A stretch of 64,000 bases of DNA, from NCBI GenBank assembly GCA_018241125.1, contig JAFEEL010000003.1:57972-121971 (forward strand), given 5' to 3'. How positions within the stretch are numbered: position 1 is the stretch's first letter; each line of letters starts with the position of its first letter. Of this stretch, positions 61,798-64,000 are shown in pieces. The position numbers and the translations under genes were made by a program. Source of the DNA: Pseudomonadota bacterium (GTDB lineage Bacteria; Pseudomonadota; Gammaproteobacteria; Xanthomonadales; Xanthomonadaceae). The notes under the pieces are model-generated. The model was not told the origin of the DNA. It saw nothing but the letters and a program-made list of their open reading frames with translations, and did no database searches.

Positions 61798-61802
61798 GGT
61801 GG

Positions 61803-61983
61803 GGCCGGGAGACGGGAGACGGGAGTCGGGGGATCGGAGACGGGAGAGGGGAGAGGGGAGAGGGGAGATGGGAGTCGGGGGATCGGAGACGGGAGATCGG
61901 AGATCGGAGACGGGAGATCGGAGATGGGAGATCGGAGATCGGAGATGGGAGATCGGAGATCGGAGACGGGAGATCGGGAGACG
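61803..61983. repeat. Heptamer-based array GGGAGAY/TCGGAGA
   Basis: About 25 units of 7 bp, mixing GGGAGAC, GGGAGAG, GGGAGAT and TCGGAGA, with a few 8-bp slips. Higher-order 21-bp repeats (GGGAGAT, TCGGAGA, TCGGAGA) are visible near its right end. It lies just before the mutM start codon, so it overlaps that gene's leader and promoter region. With the arrays at 62342-62558 it makes up much of a gene-free stretch of 830 bp (61798-62627). Confidence 0.93.
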
Positions 61984-62021
61984 GATGAAACGTGCGGGCG
62001 ATGGCCTCCAGTATGCAGGCC

Positions 62022-62165
62022 GTTCGTGGTGAGCCGGGTCGGTCGAGAACGAAGTTCGAGCCGGCCCGCGTCGAACCACCAGCGGCAAAGTCATCCTGAA
62101 CGTGCGGGTACCGGGGTTTGATCGCGGACTCGGCCTTCGGCCTCGATCCACGCCTCACCATGACC
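62022..62165. repeat. REP-like element(s) of the GTTCGTGGTGAG family
   Basis: CCGTTCGTGGTGAG at 62022 and GTCGAACCACC near 62083 bound a 60-bp element with inner inverted parts (CGAGCCGGCCCG; GGTCGGTCGAG). A second, reversed-looking part follows at about 62130-62165, with CTCGGCCTTCGGCCTCGA and CACGCCTCACCATGA. The family also occurs at 48142 and inside glyS. Confidence 0.8.
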
Positions 62166-62204
62166 GGCATTTGCATCACGCTGGCGACGCGAAAATTGGA
62201 GGCG

Positions 62205-62300
62205 GCTTTCCCTTCCCCCGCTTGCGGGGACGGCGGAAATGGGGGCTGTACTGCGCATAGGCGCCCCCCACCCCAACCCTCCCCCGCTTGCGGGGGAGGG
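62205..62300. repeat. Pair of C-rich hairpin repeats
   Basis: A first hairpin CCTTCCCCCGC at about 62211 pairs with GCGGGGACGG. A second, perfect one pairs CCCTCCCCCGC 62277-62287 with GCGGGGGAGGG 62290-62300 after CCCCACCCCAA. It is the same family as at 11512 and 31327-31430. Confidence 0.8.
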
Positions 62301-62341
62301 AGTTGCAATGCCGGCTTGCCGATCAGGATGCACAACCGTCT

Positions 62342-62558
62342 CCCTGCTCCCTGCTCCCTGCTCCCCGCTCCCTGCTTCTTCTGTCCTCTGTCCTCTGTCC
62401 TCTGTCCTCTGTCCTCCGTCCTCTGTCCTCCGTCCTCCGTCCTCTGTCCTCCGTCCTCCGTCCTCTGTCCTCTGTCCTCCGTCCTCCGTCCTCCGTCCTC
62501 CGTCCTCCGTCCTCTGTCCTCCGTCCTCTGTCCTCTGTCCTCTGTCCTCCGTCCTCTG
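62342..62558. repeat. Two adjoining heptamer arrays, CTCCCTG then 25 copies of TCCTCYG
   Basis: About five CTCCCTG units (62342-62376) are followed by exactly 25 uninterrupted units of TCCTCTG or TCCTCCG (62384-62558). The T/C difference at one position makes an irregular two-letter pattern. The array ends 69 bp before the ATG of the desaturase gene. All three frames are open through it on both strands, which produces spurious 7-residue protein repeats. Confidence 0.97.
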
Positions 62559-62627
62559 ACAGCACTGGCATCCCCGCCTTGCAAGCGGCATGATGGGCGG
62601 CCCGTCGCACCCGTCCCGGAGCCCGTC

Positions 62628-63839
62628 ATGGCCCCCGAGCTGCCTCCGACCCTGTACGCCTGGCTGACCCGCGGCGTGAGCGGTTTCGAATGGCTGGAAA
62701 TCCTCGTGTACCTGCTGATCGTCACCCAGTTGACGATCTTCTCGGTCACCTTGTACCTGCACCGCAGCCAAGCGCACCGCGCGGTGGATTTCCATCCGCT
62801 GCTGGCGCACTTCTTCCGCTTCTGGTCGTGGCTGACCACCTCGATGATCACCCGCGAGTGGGCGGCGATCCACCGCAAGCACCACGCCAAGTGCGAGACC
62901 GAGGACGATCCGCACAGCCCGCGCATCGTGGGCATCAACGCGGTGATGTGGAAGGGCGTGGAACTGTACCGCGCCGCCCGTGCCGATCGCCCGTCGATCG
63001 AAAAATACGGCAAGGGCTGCCCGGACGACTGGATCGAACGCCATCTGTACACCGCGCACCCGGACTGGGGCCCGATTTTGATGTTGGTGATCGACGTGGC
63101 GCTGTTGGGCGTGATCGGCGTGGCGGTGTGGGCGGTGCAGATGCTGTGGATCCCGTTCTGGGCCGCCGGCGTGGTCAATGGCCTGGGCCACTGGTGGGGT
63201 TACCGCAACACGCAAACCACCGACACCTCCACCAATCTCACGCCGTGGGGCGTGTGGATCGGCGGCGAGGAGCTGCACAACAACCACCACGCCTTCCCCA
63301 GTTCGGCCAAGTTCGCGCTGCGCCGATGGGAGTTCGACATCGGCTGGGTGGCAATCAAGACGCTGGAAAAACTGCGTCTGGCAACAGTGTTGCGCGTCGC
63401 GCCGACGCTGGATATCCGCCCGAACATCGCCCTGCCCGACAGCGAAACCCTGCGCGCCCTGCTCGCGCATCGCTTTGCGGCGATGACCGACTACTGGCGG
63501 CACGTGATGCGCCCGGCGCTGCGCGCGCCGGCTGACGATGGCGACGACGCGCCGGCCAAGCTTCCGCGGCGACTGCGCAAGGGCTTGGCCGACGGCGGCC
63601 GCTGGCTCGACGCCAGCGCACGCGAACGCCTGCAAGCATTCGTCGCGCGGCGTCCGCAGCTCGCCACCTTGGTGGAGTTCCGCGCTCGTCTGGCCACCGT
63701 GTTGGAAGAACGCTCGACCGACGCGGCTGCGTCGCTGCAACGCCTGCAAGCGTGGTGCGAGCAAGCCGAGGCCACCGGTATCCGCGCGTTGCAGGAGTTT
63801 TCCGCGCGCATGAAGGGCTACGCGATCGCCGTGCATTGA
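62628..63839 (+). CDS. Acyl-lipid/acyl-CoA desaturase (delta-9 type)
   Basis: A 403-residue membrane desaturase. The histidine boxes are HRSQAH (45-50), HRKHH (82-86) and HNNHH (217-221), spaced as in delta-9 acyl-CoA and acyl-lipid desaturases. Membrane helices at about 22-43, 58-72, 150-170 and 172-190 frame them. A C-terminal helical, charged tail of about 130 residues is longer than in short family members. It would unsaturate membrane fatty acids aerobically. ATG 62628 is the natural start; the frame upstream is open through the heptamer array but has no gene character. A long heptamer array close upstream may affect its expression. Confidence 0.93.
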   Translation: MAPELPPTLYAWLTRGVSGFEWLEILVYLLIVTQLTIFSVTLYLHRSQAHRAVDFHPLLAHFFRFWSWLTTSMITREWAAIHRKHHAKCETEDDPHSPRIVGINAVMWKGVELYRAARADRPSIEKYGKGCPDDWIERHLYTAHPDWGPILMLVIDVALLGVIGVAVWAVQMLWIPFWAAGVVNGLGHWWGYRNTQTTDTSTNLTPWGVWIGGEELHNNHHAFPSSAKFALRRWEFDIGWVAIKTLEKLRLATVLRVAPTLDIRPNIALPDSETLRALLAHRFAAMTDYWRHVMRPALRAPADDGDDAPAKLPRRLRKGLADGGRWLDASARERLQAFVARRPQLATLVEFRARLATVLEERSTDAAASLQRLQAWCEQAEATGIRALQEFSARMKGYAIAVH

Positions 63840-64000
63840 TGCGCGCGGCTTGACAGTCACCCGCACCGCTATTAACCGCGCGGCGGCGCGGGCTTCCTAA
63901 ACTTGCCGAAGGCCATCGCCGGGGCGTGGCTCGCGCCTCTTGCCGGCGCGCTTTGCGCGCGTCGAGAATTGGCTTCGATGCCGAATTGCCGGCAAGCACG
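63840..64000. other. Gene-free end of the window
   Basis: No gene can be supported. TTGACA at 63850-63855 and TATTAA 14 bp later resemble promoter boxes but with too short a spacer. A possible next gene would lie beyond the window. Confidence 0.4.

Noticed and set aside
62384-62558. CRISPR array or coding repeat protein (SSVLCPL / RTEDGGQ repeats)
   Set aside because: Units of 7 bp without spacers are a microsatellite. Open frames arise because the unit lacks stop codons in any phase.
63850-63875. Promoter near the end of the window
   Set aside because: TTGACA is followed by an AT-rich hexamer at only 14 bp, and no gene start is visible inside the window.

Overview
This is 64 kb of high-GC chromosome with dense genes and short intergenic spaces. 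It most likely comes from a gammaproteobacterium of the order Xanthomonadales (Xanthomonas/Lysobacter/Rhodanobacter relatives). The main support is gene order. An O-antigen type locus lies between etfBA and metB, which is where Xanthomonas keeps its variable LPS locus. The bimodular QueF, the two-subunit GlyQS and the many REP-like hairpins fit this placement. The genus cannot be fixed from the sequence alone. No prophage, integrase, transposase, rRNA or CRISPR array is visible. One tRNA-Arg(CCG) is present.

Layout. (1) 1-12.9 kb: the end of etfB, then etfA, a CoA-transferase pair (scoAB), and an overlapping five-gene surface-polysaccharide operon: ABC exporter Wzm/Wzt, a sulfotransferase/RgpF-like fusion, an acyltransferase and a sugar epimerase. 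metB and cystathionine beta-synthase close this segment. (2) 13-22.9 kb: an acyl-CoA thioesterase-like gene, tRNA-Arg, and a ten-gene same-strand unit. The unit encodes an OmpR-type regulator, a sensor kinase with an eroded ATP-binding domain, an arginase-fold protein, two half-size EamA/DMT transporters, an alpha/beta hydrolase, a FemAB/GNAT-type acyltransferase, an acyl carrier protein, a ketosynthase and a fatty-acid desaturase. It looks like a regulated pathway that makes, modifies and moves an unusual acyl product. (3) 22.9-31.3 kb: a DUF4337 protein, class III aminotransferase and HAD phosphatase set, cytochrome c5-like protein, hydrolase, zapE, queF, tpx and icd. (4) 31.4-34.4 kb: a membrane TIR-TPR protein followed by two small proteins that share the C-terminal tail IIINK. 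This is an undescribed-looking three-gene cassette. (5) 34.4-47.4 kb: S1/P1 nuclease, glyS (with a REP-like element inserted in frame), glyQ, an orphan gspE, a glutamine amidotransferase, membrane proteins, tatABC, a SYLF lipid-binding protein and hemH. (6) 47.4-64 kb: lipoproteins, a YgjP-like metallopeptidase, rdgC, ttcA, plsB, rep, an ECF sigma factor with a Ser/Thr kinase-TPR partner, mutM and an acyl-lipid desaturase.

Two features run through the whole window. One is a set of dispersed hairpin repeats of several families. The other is a set of heptanucleotide tandem arrays of unrelated sequence, at about 42.0, 42.2, 50.2, 50.4, 61.8, 62.35 and 62.4 kb. They sit mostly in gene-end positions, and one supplies the stop codon of ttcA. 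The best candidates for new biology are the ACP/ketosynthase/desaturase operon with its regulators and the TIR-TPR cassette with shared tails.

Start codons were chosen by reading frames, overlaps and ribosome-binding sites. All functions are inferred from motifs seen by eye, without database searches.
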